A stretch of 64,000 nt of DNA from the NCBI RefSeq assembly GCF_000224145.3, contig NC_020179.2, positions 1,102,406 to 1,166,405 of the forward strand. Reading direction: 5' to 3'. The stretch is from Ciona intestinalis (taxonomy: Eukaryota; Chordata; Ascidiacea; Phlebobranchia; Cionidae). Of the stretch, positions 1-12,430 are shown piece by piece (the stretch's first letter is position 1; each line of letters starts with the position of its first letter). The notes under the pieces were generated by a model, which searched no databases, had not been told where the DNA came from, and saw nothing but the letters and a program-made list of their open reading frames with translations. The position numbers and the translations under genes are program-made.

Positions 1-118
1 TGCTAATCGTGTTTTCAACAATTAACAACGGTGTATGGGTTCGTGAACACACGTTTATATAATTCTTTGAATATTCTTTGTTTACTGTACTAAATGGGAG
101 GCATATTTGTTTTATATT
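1..118 (+). repeat. MITE fragment, 5'-truncated by window edge
   Basis: Contains the family core: CGTGTTTTCAACAATTAACA, TTATATAATTCTTTGAATAT and a TTCTTTGTTTACT tract. The left part is missing because the window begins here. Confidence 0.7.
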
Positions 119-1216
119 GAAATATAGTAGACCACACATATATTTTTATAAAATTTGGCATATAAAACTACACTATATATATGCATTTGTTTAGTTCTAC
201 CATAAAATATATTTATAAATTGAACGATATTTTACGTTTTTTTGGTCGTTTTTTTTTTAATCTAAAAATATTAGACGCATGAATATTGTGGACGACTTAA
301 AATATTATATGTGTTACGGATACCTCCACTTTATGGGTTAAGTGGGCGAAAGTAACTACTTAAAATTCCCGAAGGTTCGTATAAATTATCCAGCAAGATT
401 TGAATCAAAGCAGATAGTATTGTATAGGGAGCCCAGATCAAAATCCGGTTTATCATTTCACTCATATATTTAACGTGGGGGTCACGCATTAGATGGTCTC
501 TGCGTTTTAAAACATAAACGTCTCTCTGCAGCTGCAAATCTGGATTAGTTACAATGATTGCAGCCGCGATGAAATCCAGTCAAATCCGGTCAAATCCGGT
601 AATAGGCGGAATTCGAACCGCTCCACGTATACATCATAATATAATTGCATGATGTATAGTGTATATACGGTCCAGAAATACATTGACAACTCAGCGGGCG
701 ACACAATGCGTGGGGATAATTACACACCCACAAGCAAACAACTCGTAAACAACTGAAACGGCATGACGTGTATGGCAAACGTAATATTTAAATGCATCCC
801 GTTAGTAAAAATACGTCGGTTACAGAACTTCGGTGACAAATATTTTTAATACATTAATGAATGAAAGTCATTGTTTTAGTCTGGCCCTGCTACGGTCTTA
901 ATAACACAGGTACTCTATTTTATGCACCTTTGGTTCGCTTACGAGTTTAGGCTCGGTTACTTTGTGGGTGTTTGTGTTTTTTCATGACAAATAAAATGTA
1001 TATTATACTGGCAGTACTGTTCCTATTATATCATAATCCAGCGTCTTTAAAATATGGGGTTACATCATAATAAGCGCCCATGTTTATTTATCTACAAAAA
1101 AGAAAGATAAATATAATACCGACAAAGGCCATGCGAAAAGCTAAAGGTTATACCGTGTCAATTTTTTGTCAAAACAAATAAATTTAGCTTAGCGAAAAAA
1201 TGTTACACATACTAAC
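119..1216. other. No exon recognised; left of the PIM-like exon 3
   Basis: Presumed intron of the kinase gene. The HRD/DFG exons were searched for on the minus strand and not found, so they should lie beyond the window. It holds a short tandem (TCAAATCCGGT, three near-copies, 578-602) and a fragment like a tRNA T-arm (GCGGTTCGAATTCCGC on the minus strand, about 605-622) without a full tRNA. Confidence 0.5.
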
Positions 1217-4200
1217 CGAGCCAATGGTTCCTTAACTCGCTTGTGCTTGCTAACGTAATCATATAGATCAACAGCCGGATGAGGTCTGACCATCACGAGC
1301 AGAAAGGCTTCTGTTGTCTCATGCCATTCTACTATCTCCACTACACCAGTACAGCGAACCTGTATAAAGAATTATATATCTATATATATAGAAGGGTGGG
1401 AAAAGATGGAACACCTTTAACATATGAAATTTAAATATCGGAGTTGTGTTTTAACAATTGACAACGGTCTATGGGAGTCACGAGGATACGGTTTTGTAAT
1501 TTTTTAATTTGTTTTGTTAACTACCAATTGGGACGAGAAAATGGAATGAAAAGGTGTCCCATCTTTCCCCCTAATCTATGCAAATATCCGGATTGTGTAA
1601 CAAAATAACAACGGCCTATGGGAGTCGGGAGGATACGGTTTTATAATTTCTCGGATTTGTTTTGTTAAGTACATAATGGGACGAGAAAGGAAAGATAAAA
1701 AGTTATACATATATAGGTCTACACAATAAGTATGTGAGACATATGCGCATGTTTGTAGCATTAGGATTCAATTAAGGGAGCATAGAAAAACACAGCATTT
1801 ATTATACATATCACAGATGTTTTGGTGTCTTAAATTATGTGCAGCTTATACCTAATTGATTATCTTAACGGGTGAATTACATTTATTTACCCTCGCGTGC
1901 TGGCGGGGCAACAGCAATCGTTATAACATGCACAAGTTCCTTCATTTATACACCTTTCTATATGCGAGGTTTACCAATATGAGAGTCATTTAGTGACCCA
2001 AACAATGTTGCTTTGCACCTTTGTAGTTTATCGCTTATGGATCTCCATAATGACCCAAGCAATTTGTTCATTTTATTGGCAACACTAGTTTCGACAGCAT
2101 CCTATAATTGCTTTGGGTCATAAAAAAGCTGATCTGGCTTATATCTGTTATATGTGCTCATGTGGTTTCTGTACAGATTGGGTTCTATATTTGTTAATGT
2201 GGTTTGGAGTTTTTTAAGTTAGGAGAATGTGTTATGTAATACCTCGCGTTTCCTGTACAGTTTTTTTCCTTTTTTGGATGTTTTAAATAAAACAAGACCC
2301 CAAATTTATGTTCGATTATGGTCCCACAGTGCAATGACTAACATGCATTTTAAAATGGTGACGACGGCCTAAAACGTTGTATCAATGTAACATGTTCAAT
2401 TATATTCCACTCAAACATCTGGCAATGTTTCAATAACAATAATTCGAAAATCTTGATGTCGCCGTTTTTGCTTAAGGCATTCATTCCATGTTATTACCAC
2501 AACAGAATAAAAGGTTTATACACAATTTGCACATTATGCTCTAGGCTGTCGTTATAAGCACGGCCTGCACTTCTGTGGTTTAACCGGCAGTGGTACCAGA
2601 ATCGTTGTTTTGCACTAAAAACAATCGCTTGTCCAAAGCCTCATCGACTATAAGTGCTTAAACGATTTGTTTTTGTGGTGACTGCTTTTATTTCTGACTT
2701 ATACTCCAGCGTAGATTACCTTCTCGTTTCGCGGAGTGAAAACTGTTGTCCAGGTTATTAAAATATATGAAACAATGGTGTACTAAAGATATCTTCAGTA
2801 GGCCATGATGAAACGTTGTGTAATGTAATTAGGGAAAAAAATAAGTTTTATACTTCAAAACCGACACATGCTACTTTGGTAAAGCAAAAGATATTGTCTC
2901 GTTATTTTGCTAAGGATATCAACAACAAAATTAAAAGATATCAACAAAAAGCAGAATGATCTAGAAAGTCTGAGTACAAAATTCAGACAAAATTCAGTGC
3001 TCAAGCAAAAAAATAAGTTTAAAATATACCCAGCCAAAATACCTCGTTTACTTGACAAAGTAAGGCGAGTTCAAGCGGAACTACTTTCCCACCAAGCCAA
3101 CCCCAACGAGTTGTGGCGGCTTTTGAAATTCGTTTGATGGCTACTCGCATTCCGTCACTGCGACGGTATCCTGAGATCACCTGTTATACACACACATTAC
3201 TTTAATACGTTAGTGTATCACGCTTGTGGAATTAATAACCACATGGTATATACATCATGACTTTTGTTTTTCAAAGTTTTGCTTAAATTTTCTAGAACTG
3301 AAAAACGAAAATAGTTACCCATTGTTATGGAATATGGTCATTTTCGTGTCCCTTATAAGGCTATGTTTAGCATAAATGTCATGGGCTCTAGAGGTTATAT
3401 CTTACCGTTCCGTTTTGCGTGTCGGAAAGGACGTTGTGTAACGAGTATAAGTCACGGATTGTGGGTGATTTCTTTTCCGTATCTTCACTTGAAGACGTCT
3501 TTTGTTGAGGACTTATCCTGCGCTTATTCGTTGGTGGTGTTCTCGAGTTTTGCGGCTTTCCACTTAAAAATTCGGCGGTAGGCTTCTGTGACACCACAAC
3601 AAGTCTATGGTGCTGCCATTTTGAACTGTATTCTTCGTTTTCCGCGGGGACGTCTTTTGGTCTTCGGCGGGGTCCGAACCCGGTGTCCCCGGTTTTGTGT
3701 AACGGCTGTGTTGATGAGTTATGTTTATCTTCTTTGTGTCTCTGCCGACGTCTGAAGACAGTCGAAGATGTGTCAGTTCGTTTGTTTTTAGAAGTCTGCT
3801 TATCTTGTTCTGCGGTTGGTGAATGACTGTAACCCCGTCTGTCCTCTCGACTTGGTTTCTCCCGGGCACCAGAGTTGTGTCTGAACGCACTCCTGCTATC
3901 TGTTTTCGCCTTATGGCCATTGCGCAATACGTGCGGACGAAGTTTGTAATCACCTCGGTCGGATTCAGATGATGACGGACTTGAGCAAGTTCCCGAAAAC
4001 GAGTCCGAGCATTGAGAAACGGACGAACAAGACGTATACGCGGATGACCTCGACGAACTAGTAGATTTGTGGATTTTATATGAATGATTACATCCAGCGT
4101 TTCGGGAACTGTCTCGTTGGTCATGTTTTTTAGATTGTTTCGTACTTCGCCGTTCTGGTCTCAACGTGACCTGCGCCGCCTGTACTTCGGTGTGCCATTT

Positions 4201-6084
4201 TAAAGATTCCGCAATTCGCGAGCCTTTCTGCTTCGACCTAGTTTCATCATGGTGTTTCGCATCTTTCCGACTTCTTTCTCTACGATCAATGTCATTTCGT
4301 CCGCTTTTCGTTTCTTTGGACACTTTGCTTAAAGGGGAATAATTCCTAGTCGAATGACTCCCGGACTTTGAGTGTCGCATGGAAGGCGAAGACTGGGATA
4401 GTAGTTCGTGATGGTGCGGACTCGATGTAGTAATACACGCAGGAGAAATCGGTGTTGTTTGCGGCGGGGATCGCGGGAGACCCTCGTCGGAAGAAACTCT
4501 ACGGCTTTCGTGATGGTAACCCTCTTTTTCTTTTCTGGTCACCCGATGGGTCGTTTTGTCCTTCCGTTTCTCCGACTTTCGACTTGAATGGTGAGATTTA
4601 GAATCCGTCTTTCCCAGCCTCGAATCAGGACGCACGACTGCACTAATGTCTCTGATCGCCTTCGTGCTTGAAATCTTCATTTTCGCTTCAAGTTCAGACG
4701 CCAATAAGCTTCCGTTTAACTTCGAACCGTGTGACAAACCGGACACATCATGGGCACGGTGGTTACGACGTCTTGCTCTTTCCTCATTCCGTTCCTTCTT
4801 TCTCTTAGAAGTCGCGTCATCTCCTGCTTTAGTTTCCACAATTGCGCGAGTGATTCTATCTTCGACTGCACAATTAGACTCTCGGTTTTTGGAGGTTTTC
4901 TTTCGACTGCTTCTTCGGTCGCTACCGTCTTTTCGCGACCTGGCCCGTCCTGTCTTAGATTCCGAATTCATTTGGTTTTCGTCAGGGGAACGGTTTGCGT
5001 TGCAACTATCCCCACTGGTCTTCTTTCCATCTTCCAAAGAGTGTTTCTTAGAGTCACCAACTTCAATAGCCTCAACATTCAAGCTGCCACCATAAGCCGA
5101 TGCGCAGTCGCAAATGCTAGCCACTGCTTCAAATTTCGAGCTAGCGTTACCAAGGCCGCTAATTTGCGATAATGGCTCGCCTGAGGATCTAAAGCCGCTG
5201 TGAACACGATATTCAGAACCCCCTTGCTTGATCTCGACTGCACCTTCTATATCGAGGCTACTCGCCCCGCCAGGGCCATCATTGTCACCTGAAACGCACC
5301 GTCCTCTCATTATATCAGTATTGTGGAGCCGGTTTATTGATCTAGGTCTCTTCTCACAGCTACCACTGAAACTCATAAGGCTCAAGTTTCGTCTAAGCGC
5401 TTCCTCCTCGTAGTTTATGTCGTGAGCGCTGTCATACAACTTTAGAATGTTTTTGGTAGCTGTCTTACAATTAGCATTTCCATTCAAACTGCCACCACAA
5501 GGAAAGGACTCACACGACCGGAACCTGGTTATTGCGCAATCCAGTTCCGCAGTTCGTTTATTGACTTTCTTTAGCTTTGAAGTATTCCCATTTTGCCTCT
5601 CCGTCTTACCAAAGATTTCAAACGTGTCACCGGTCTTAGCGCTACCATTGACCGATAGTATCTTCGTTTCAAGCCCGGAGGCGAGTTTGCTGTTTTCAGC
5701 TTCTTCTTTCTTTTTAGTTCGCTTGTTGCTGGACAGCACTTTGTTCGCATTTATGTCCGTATCGTGCTCTTTATTATTATGATGATTACATTGCGATCTC
5801 CTGTCCCCCTTTCTAGCACATTCTTTTGCTCCGTGAAGTTTTTCGGCTCTGGGCTTCACCTCCTTCTTATGCAAGTCTGAATTTTTCTTCGAACGGTCGT
5901 CATTTTTTTTCTTCTTTCGTTCGCTAGGAGTGTTTTCCAATGCCTTGTCCAATGAGCACAACTGGGCAAGTACAAGGTCAAGGTTTTGAAGCCCGTTCGT
6001 TTTATCTTCAGAATCGTCCAAAAATGTCTTTTTTTTAGTTTTTTCTTCTTTCGAATTTTTCTGGTTAACGTCCTTAGTTGGCAT
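1217..6084 (-). CDS. PIM-like serine/threonine kinase, N-terminal part (partial, runs off left edge)
   Basis: Exons in transcript order: 6084-3406, 3180-3043, 1359-1217 (ends in phase 2, so more exons lie left of base 1). Exon 1 is open for 893 codons and looks disordered. It is rich in Lys/Arg/Ser, with a poly-Ser stretch near the middle of its second half. Its last residues (YSLHNVLSDTQNGT) join exon 2 (VISGYRRSDGMRVAIKRISK) to form the start of a kinase domain. VAIK carries the beta-3 lysine, and VPLELALL matches PIM helix C with its Glu. Exon 3 (EWHETTEAFLLVMVRPHP, then AVDLYDYVSKHK) matches the PIM hinge, including the proline after RP. The P-loop is degenerate: the first two glycines are Ser and Thr. 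The HRD and DFG motifs are not in the window. The ATG follows an in-frame TAA. An unspliced reading would end at 3388, just past a strong donor (ACG/gtaaga). PIM kinases are normally about 310-330 residues, so the extension is unusual. Confidence 0.82.
1388..1573 (+). repeat. MITE, subfamily A
   Basis: Both ends present (AGGGTGGGAAAAGATGGAAC; right end AAAAGGTGTCCCATCTTTCC). Intron 2 of the PIM-like gene. Confidence 0.85.
1577..1705 (+). repeat. Partial MITE, subfamily A, in tandem with previous copy
   Basis: Starts inside the element (AAATATCCGGATTGTG) and runs to the GGGACGAGAAAGG region. It directly follows a full copy. Confidence 0.8.
1881..1960 (-). repeat. SINE tail fragment
   Basis: Reverse orientation of the module ending in GAGGATAAA (here TTTACCCTCGCG...GGCGGGGCAACAGCAATCGTTATAACA). 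Confidence 0.7.
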
Positions 6085-7504
6085 TTTACAGCACGTATAT
6101 TTAAAAGCAGTTTAGCAACCTTTATGCTAACACGATGCGGGCAGGCTCCGCCAAAACCGGTCCTGTATTAAATTCCAGATTTCCAGTGCGATTAAATATG
6201 CAGGTAAACCATTAAAATCTATACCATACACACTATACACTTGTGCGCATCTGGTTGGCTTATATATAAAGCATGATTAGAAAGCACGAAACACGTTGTT
6301 TGGCGATGTTTACAAGCAAACTTAAAAAGTAGTCTCACTTTTTCTAAACGAACTGTCTTTTGCCGACAGTAGCACGCCCAAGTTAATCTTTGTATGAAAT
6401 ATTATAACGATGACAGATTTGCAGTTTTGGAAGAGCGACATGCTGTTTCGTGTTCTTTGGAGCGCGAACCATGCCGCTTGCCAAATCGATATTTCGATTT
6501 GTTTTAGCCGATCAAAGATAGAACCATTCGTTATTCAATTTTGTGCTGAAACACGAGTTGTACTTCTATTGAGTTATGACGTCGCCATTCGTTAGGTAAC
6601 TGACAGTTAATGGTATTATTTTTAAATCTTCTTAAACACTTCATGGAAATTTTCGAGTGCTGTGGTCCACGTTTTCCGATTAACTGCCACAAACTTAGTG
6701 GTGACGTAAGCGGTGACGTAAGTAGCGACTTAGTATCTCGTGCACGACATAATCACTGCGCAATAATAGTCGTTAATTGCGAACGCGGGCTAGTTTCCCA
6801 CAGAGAGCTGTCGGTTTAAACACGCGGTTTTTGCTATTCTCAACTTGGTATATACGTGCCAAAATAACTTGGCCGAAAATATTTATTTTTAAAACGATTA
6901 AATCGTGCAAAAGTAAGACGTTTTGTTGACTGCTATTTAGTATAATTATACTACCTATCTAAATAAATCCGTAACTAATTATGCTGAAAATTCCGTTTTT
7001 GTCTTACCCTGAACAACAGGTTACTCATACAATGTTTATTTATACCTTTCACTGTATTGGTTTTGCTTTTAAGATTTCTTCTGTAACCTGCATTGTCGCG
7101 CTCATCTGGTCTGACCAGGACAGTCCACCTGAAACAGACAAATAAAAACCGCGGCGTGCTTTTCTGTCGTTAATCGAGTTTCTCGTTGTTGTCCCAGCCG
7201 CTTGGGAGCAACGTCTAATCAATTCCAGTATAGAAGCCTAGCTTTTCTGTACCAAGCTGCGATAAAAACTTGTCGTTTCGATTTGTGGCTGCCAGGGAAC
7301 TACTCGTGGTAACCGAAACTGATTAATAAGAACGCCTGGCTGATTGATTTCAAGCCTGGATCGGTAATTTTATGAGAAAAATATTGAATTGGTATTGATG
7401 GTACAATCCAGGTCAGAGTTGCACCTACTCAGGTCATTGTTCTGCTGAACCAAAATTTAATATTAAACTTCTGGCTTTAATAAATCGGTAGGATAATTTA
7501 ATGT
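6085..7504. promoter_or_regulatory. Upstream region of the PIM-like gene
   Basis: No convincing ORF or exon. Likely holds the minus-strand promoter. Two tandem CRE/ATF-like sites lie at 6700-6722. Confidence 0.4.
6700..6722. promoter_or_regulatory. Tandem CRE/ATF-like sites
   Basis: GGTGACGTAAG occurs twice with a 12-bp period, in a locally less AT-rich stretch about 620 bp upstream of the PIM-like start codon. TGACGTAA is the half-consensus bound by CREB/ATF and C/EBP-ATF dimers. Motif evidence only. Confidence 0.4.
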
Positions 7505-7689
7505 AATACTGCGGGGTAAGATGGGATACCGTTAGCGCCTATATTTCCGTTATATCCTGTTTTTTTATAACAGGTAACAACGCTATTTTAGAGTTGTGAG
7601 CATACGATATTTTAGTAATATCCTTTGTTTGCTACCTAATTAGGAGAAAAGAGAATAAGACAGGTTCCATCTTATACCCCACTACTATA
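7505..7689 (+). repeat. MITE, subfamily B
   Basis: Left end TACTGCGGGGTAAGATGGGA; the right end pairs with it (CCATCTTATACCCCACTACT). Confidence 0.85.
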
Positions 7690-8607
7690 TTCAAAAATGG
7701 CGTTTACGCTCAGAAAGCTACCGCACAGGAGGTTTAATTATATATTTAAAATCGAAAATTTTAAGTTTGGCAAATTTATTTTGCTAGACGTTTAAACTAC
7801 ATGACACGTTTCAGCGGAACAAACCGCATTTAACCGGATTTAACCAGTTTGCTTGTACTACGTCTCTAATCAAGCTTTAGCTAATGGTCCATTAAGTACT
7901 TGGTCAAATCTAATCAGTGCTAAATGCAATCTTATTACGATTGAATGTTAAACAAATTCAACGCTTTCCGAAACCTACCGCAACAAATCAGTTTTAAATT
8001 TGTCTCAATTATACAAATTCGTTCTTAATTAGGGGAAATTAAAAATATAAAACAGGCCTTTGACACATTTGAGTTACAGTAAAAATGTAGCATTCCTTAT
8101 TTTTTGTTATTAAATATTTTTTACAGTTTAAATATGGAAAAAAAATATAAATAAACCAAACACAACTCTGAAAAAACTTAGATTTATTTCCTTTACGCAC
8201 TTTTTATACTTCTTATGCAACCTGCTCTTTACAAGAGCTTTCCTTCATCGTGAAGGTATATATATATATATATTGTCACAAAGCAATCAAGCTAGTTTTT
8301 CATGCTTTTTAATGAAATCGATTATGCGTCCTTTCGTTTTTGTATATTTAATCACTCTGTTAAACCTTAGAATCCCAGATTGGCAGCGCGACGTTGCGTT
8401 TTTTTTTTTAATTTCGACCGACAGCTTTGGAACGAGTTCAGACAGCTAACCGCAGTAATCGAACCTACAATCACTTCAACTGAATGTCCAACGTAGGATT
8501 AAGCGTGAGTCGCGTAAGTGCTTAGGATTTCTGACGTATAGGACCATGGCCTAGTGAATATTTTTTTATCTTCGCTGTATTATGTAGGCCATGATAGGAC
8601 ACGCATA
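7690..8607. other. Intergenic, nothing recognised
   Basis: AT-rich; a (TA)n run near 8265 and a T10 tract at 8399. No supported gene. Confidence 0.4.
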
Positions 8608-8795
8608 TAGTACTGCGGGGTAAAATGGGATACCATTAGCACATTCTCCATGTTTTTTTTTATTCGTGTTTTCAACATTTAACTTGTTTAGGGGAGTGAG
8701 GATACGGTTTTAGAAATATGGTATAATACTCTTGTTTACTACTAAATAGAACAAAAATAGAAATGCAAGCTTGTCTCATCCTGCCCCGCCCTACT
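8608..8795 (+). repeat. MITE, subfamily B
   Basis: TAGTACTGCGGGGTAAAATG left end and CTCATCCTGCCCCGCCCTAC right end. Confidence 0.85.
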
Positions 8796-8911
8796 GGGTA
8801 CACATCTATAGGTTCTAATCCACGGCAATAATTCCCTGCGATTTTTTTTTGCGAAACAAATCGGCCGATTATTTTCACCACGAAGTTATATCCCGGAAAC
8901 GGGTGAACTTT

Positions 8912-9022
8912 TTAATAGAAATAGACTAAATAGCTCTTTCGGGTTGGAACGAATACGGTAGCGGATAGCTCGTATATGCGGCCATCCTTCAAAGGTGTCT
9001 TTACTCTCACGGTGTACTTCAT
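8912..9022 (-). CDS. Short ORF of 36 codons, possible exon or small protein
   Basis: Starts MKYTVRVKTPLKDGRIYELS and ends KSYLVYFY, with balanced, non-low-complexity composition that is unusual for this AT-rich stretch. An in-frame TAA lies shortly upstream. No family recognised and no supporting splice structure. Chance is quite possible. Confidence 0.15.
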   Translation of the reverse strand: MKYTVRVKTPLKDGRIYELSATVFVPTRKSYLVYFY

Positions 9023-10039
9023 ATAATTGCTCCCTTTACATTAGATTGCACTTTAGGGCCTCTCATTAAAACGTGGCAGAATACGAGTACCGGTATTCTG
9101 CACGGTTCATGCTATATTTGCCCACTCTGTACCGAATATTGAGCGGATACTCAGTCGCCACTGCTATTATTCCATAACTTAATTGCACTAAACGAGAGTC
9201 GACTAACTTAATTGTAACATTTACATGTCGAGCTACCAGCGTGATTATAGCGAATAACGTGCTTCTACTTAAGTTGATCAAACACTCTGGCAAGAGGTGT
9301 ACAGAGCAGAAGTAAAACATAACCAAATCAATTACTGCTTCAACCCGCAGGCAAAGATATACAAAATAATCAGAACCGGCGCGTGGTACGAAGTAAATGC
9401 CTGCCCTGAGAAAAGGTGCCAAAAAACTTACCTAAAGATAAACAAAATTGTCGCGGTAAAACGCCGTCATAAAGAGAGGATACTTAAATAAACAAAAAAG
9501 GCCATTTAAGGTCGTTAATGCACTTGCCGCGGATAGTTACCGCATTACAAAGTGGTTTAATTGCTTTTACCGCATATGTTTAACAGTTACTGCGTATACA
9601 CATTAACGTAGCCATGCACGAAAGTTAAATGATTATACCATAAAAACGACCGTGTATTTTATGTATACTGTATAATTGTTCTTAATTTCGCCATTAAAGA
9701 ATCATAACTGAGCAATGCGCGAAATTTCGTCAAGATATATGTTTGGTTCTTTATAGATTCTAGCGAGCAGTTACGTTTTGTAATAATAAAATTGCCAAAT
9801 TCGAGGCAGCTTAACTGCCTTCGGCCGTTATAAACTGGTAGATCTATAAAACCAGCAATTCCCTTTGGTGTTTTGCTGCTAAATATCATGTTCTGTCGTC
9901 CACTATCCAGGTTTACAAGCTCATAAAATGCCGGCGTATATATTCTTTGTAACCCATAATTTGAATTGTTTCTTATGTGGGAGAGATTGACAAGTTACTT
10001 GGATAAACTGAATGCTTGTTTTAGCACAGTAATGGTGTA
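9023..10039. other. Intergenic, nothing recognised
   Basis: ORFs of up to about 118 codons occur here but lack protein-like composition or splice context. Confidence 0.35.
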
Positions 10040-10122
10040 TAGTACTGTGGGGTAAGATGGGATACAACTTAAATCTTGAGATAAAGAATGAAAATATGTC
10101 TCATCCTACCCCACCCTACAAT
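10040..10122 (+). repeat. Internally deleted MITE, subfamily B (about 83 bp)
   Basis: Left end TAGTACTGTGGGGTAAGATG and right end CTCATCCTACCCCACCCTAC are intact but the middle is mostly missing. Confidence 0.85.
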
Positions 10123-10890
10123 ACCTCCACACAAGGTATACAAGGTTATGCCATAAAAAAGGCCTTTATACTTGCAAACACAACAGCGAATATTAAATTA
10201 AAGGGGAACAGGGGAATTAGCAACAAAACAAAAGGCGGTGAAACGATATAGATTTAAAGTTACAATTACTTTCAAATGCGTTACCAGCTACTAGAGCGAA
10301 TTTTTTGCACGTTTATTATCAGACTTTAAACCTAAAATAAATAAAACCACATTCATATCGATTTGTTCAGAAATCTGCCTTGAAATGCAAACAGCAAATT
10401 CATTATAATCTTTAAAAGTCCTATAAACCCGATTACAATTGCGGACTTATCTGTCAAAGCTAGATAAAAGTCAAAGCATTAATCCGACGTCATATACACT
10501 TATAGACACGTATTGCTGGAAACTATGTATATACTCGATGCAAATATGCCTGTAGGCTGTATATGCTGATACGAACTCTTAATAATTTATAAACAATTGA
10601 ACAACTGAAGCTACTGCTTTATTGCAGAAAAGTACAATTGAACTAGGATCTCATACTACTGTTACAAACTAACAATAAGCTTTAAGTACAAGACTTTATA
10701 ACCGAAACTGCAGTTGTTGCTGCTAGCGTATAAATGCCGGTATCTTATAAAACTGTCCTGCTGTCTGTCGCTACAAAGACAAAAGACCTTGCCACGCAAT
10801 ATAATTTCTAGTTCACCAAATCAGTCTTTGAAAGACCTCACGCGTTTTACGTTGCTACAATAATACTTAATTTTATTACCGCCCATAATA
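10123..10890. other. Intergenic, nothing recognised
   Basis: AT-rich, no supported gene. Confidence 0.35.
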
Positions 10891-11082
10891 TAGTGGGATA
10901 GGAGAAGACGGAAAAACTTTTGCACATGATATCCAAATATCATGGTGGTGTTTTAAGCATTTTATATCAGTCTATAGAAGCCGTGAGGATTCGGTTTTAT
11001 AATTATTTATTTGTTTTTTGTTTACTACAAAATGGGACTAGAAAATAGAATAAAAAGGTGTCCCGTCCTCCCCACTCTACTA
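10891..11082 (+). repeat. MITE, subfamily A
   Basis: Full-length; AAATATCATGGTGG core and right end GGTGTCCCGTCCTCCCCACT. Confidence 0.85.
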
Positions 11083-11807
11083 CATATAAAATACTGTCTC
11101 AGAAAAACGGTAATGGCATATAGCGATATAATAACGTATACTTGCTGACTAAACTAAATACTGATATTCAGCTTATAAAATTTTAACTAGTAATCGTTTA
11201 GAAGAAAACTTTTAGTCAACACGAAAACTTATGTAAGCAATATACAACTAATAAGCCGTCCTTTTTTCCGGTGTTTTAAATGAAAATCAGCAACTCTAAA
11301 AATTCTATCTTATCCAAATCCAAAATAAATCGAAACAAGTTATGCTAGCTAAAAATTAAAGCATACCCATATAGTGCTTAACAAGCGTCTAATAATTAAG
11401 TGACGCGGCGCTCAGAAAAAGTCCTTTGATTCCTAGAAATAGAAGTCAAGCAAGTATACAACGTAGCCCTGGTTTTCGAGGCGGTTTTACGTTTCTTAAA
11501 TCACCGCATAAGGTTTCTGCCTCCGCTAAAAGCCCATGTTAAGTTAAACAGATTGTGGATATATTTTTACCTAAAAAAATAAACAGTATATATAAACACC
11601 ATTTCGGGACATTACATTTGTTAATTAAATAACGACCTTGAACATTAATTCCTTTACCTTGCTTTTACCCTAAACTAGTTATACTGTAATGAATGTACAG
11701 GAAGTTTATACAAATACTAAAAACAGGTTAAAATATTTAAATATTTAATATATTTTGCGAAAAAACACGAGTTTAATTTTTATATTTTAAAAATTGTTAT
11801 TTATATA

Positions 11808-11865
11808 TAGTAGGTTGGGGCAAGATGGGACATCTTTAGCACATAATATCCAAATATCCTGTACG
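11808..11865 (+). repeat. Truncated MITE, subfamily A left end
   Basis: TAGTAGGTTGGGGCAAGATG followed by the CATAATATCCAAATATCCTG core, then it stops. Confidence 0.8.
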
Positions 11866-12430
11866 TTAGTTGGGAAATTCTCAATTTTCTTTATAAAGAA
11901 ATGTAAAAAGCAAGAGTACGATAGTTAATTTTTGACCACTTTCGTGCCCGTATCGTATTTATCACTATTTATAAAGTACGCGCAATCGCGGTGACCTAAC
12001 TAAGCCTACAAATGCACTTTCGACCGGCTGACGAAATGGTCATTTGGAAATGAATCAACTGTAATGGCGACCCCTTGCTCCTTTTGTTAAACGTGATTGG
12101 ACGTTTGGTTTATATACCTCATCCGTTTGTTATCCTGCCGTAAATTAAAATCAATATATTCTCATTGGACGAGTGATTGCTAAAATACTTTGATGTTTTT
12201 AGTGACCAAAATCCGGCTTATGTCTCTAGCTTGTAGACTTTACAAAATACAATGTTTTTATCTGACTGCTGCTTGCCGTTATTTTGACCACTTTATATTT
12301 TCAAGAAACATATTTATTCACTTGTGTGAATAATAAAATATTTTTTTAACACAGTTGGTTAATACAGTGCATCGTTATGCGAATACTGTTAAGTACTGTG
12401 GTATTGTGTTTTTGTTGCCATACAACTATA

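Noticed and set aside
331-537. Minus-strand ORF of 68 codons as the next PIM-like exon
   Set aside because: No match to the expected post-hinge kinase region and no HRD or DFG; the splice phase could not be justified.
605-622. tRNA gene suggested by a T-arm-like GCGGTTCGAATTCCGC on the minus strand
   Set aside because: No D-arm, anticodon arm or acceptor stem at the right distance.
2907-3137. Plus-strand ORF of 76 codons with a charged, coiled-coil-like sequence
   Set aside because: It is antisense to PIM-like exon 2 (3043-3180), whose kinase motifs and splice sites are far stronger; the A-rich left half explains the Lys/Asn content.
3327-5782. Plus-strand and alternate-frame ORFs across 3.3-5.8 kb
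   Set aside because: Shadows of the long minus-strand exon; Ser/Leu/Phe-rich products expected from the reverse of a Lys/Arg/Ser-rich frame.
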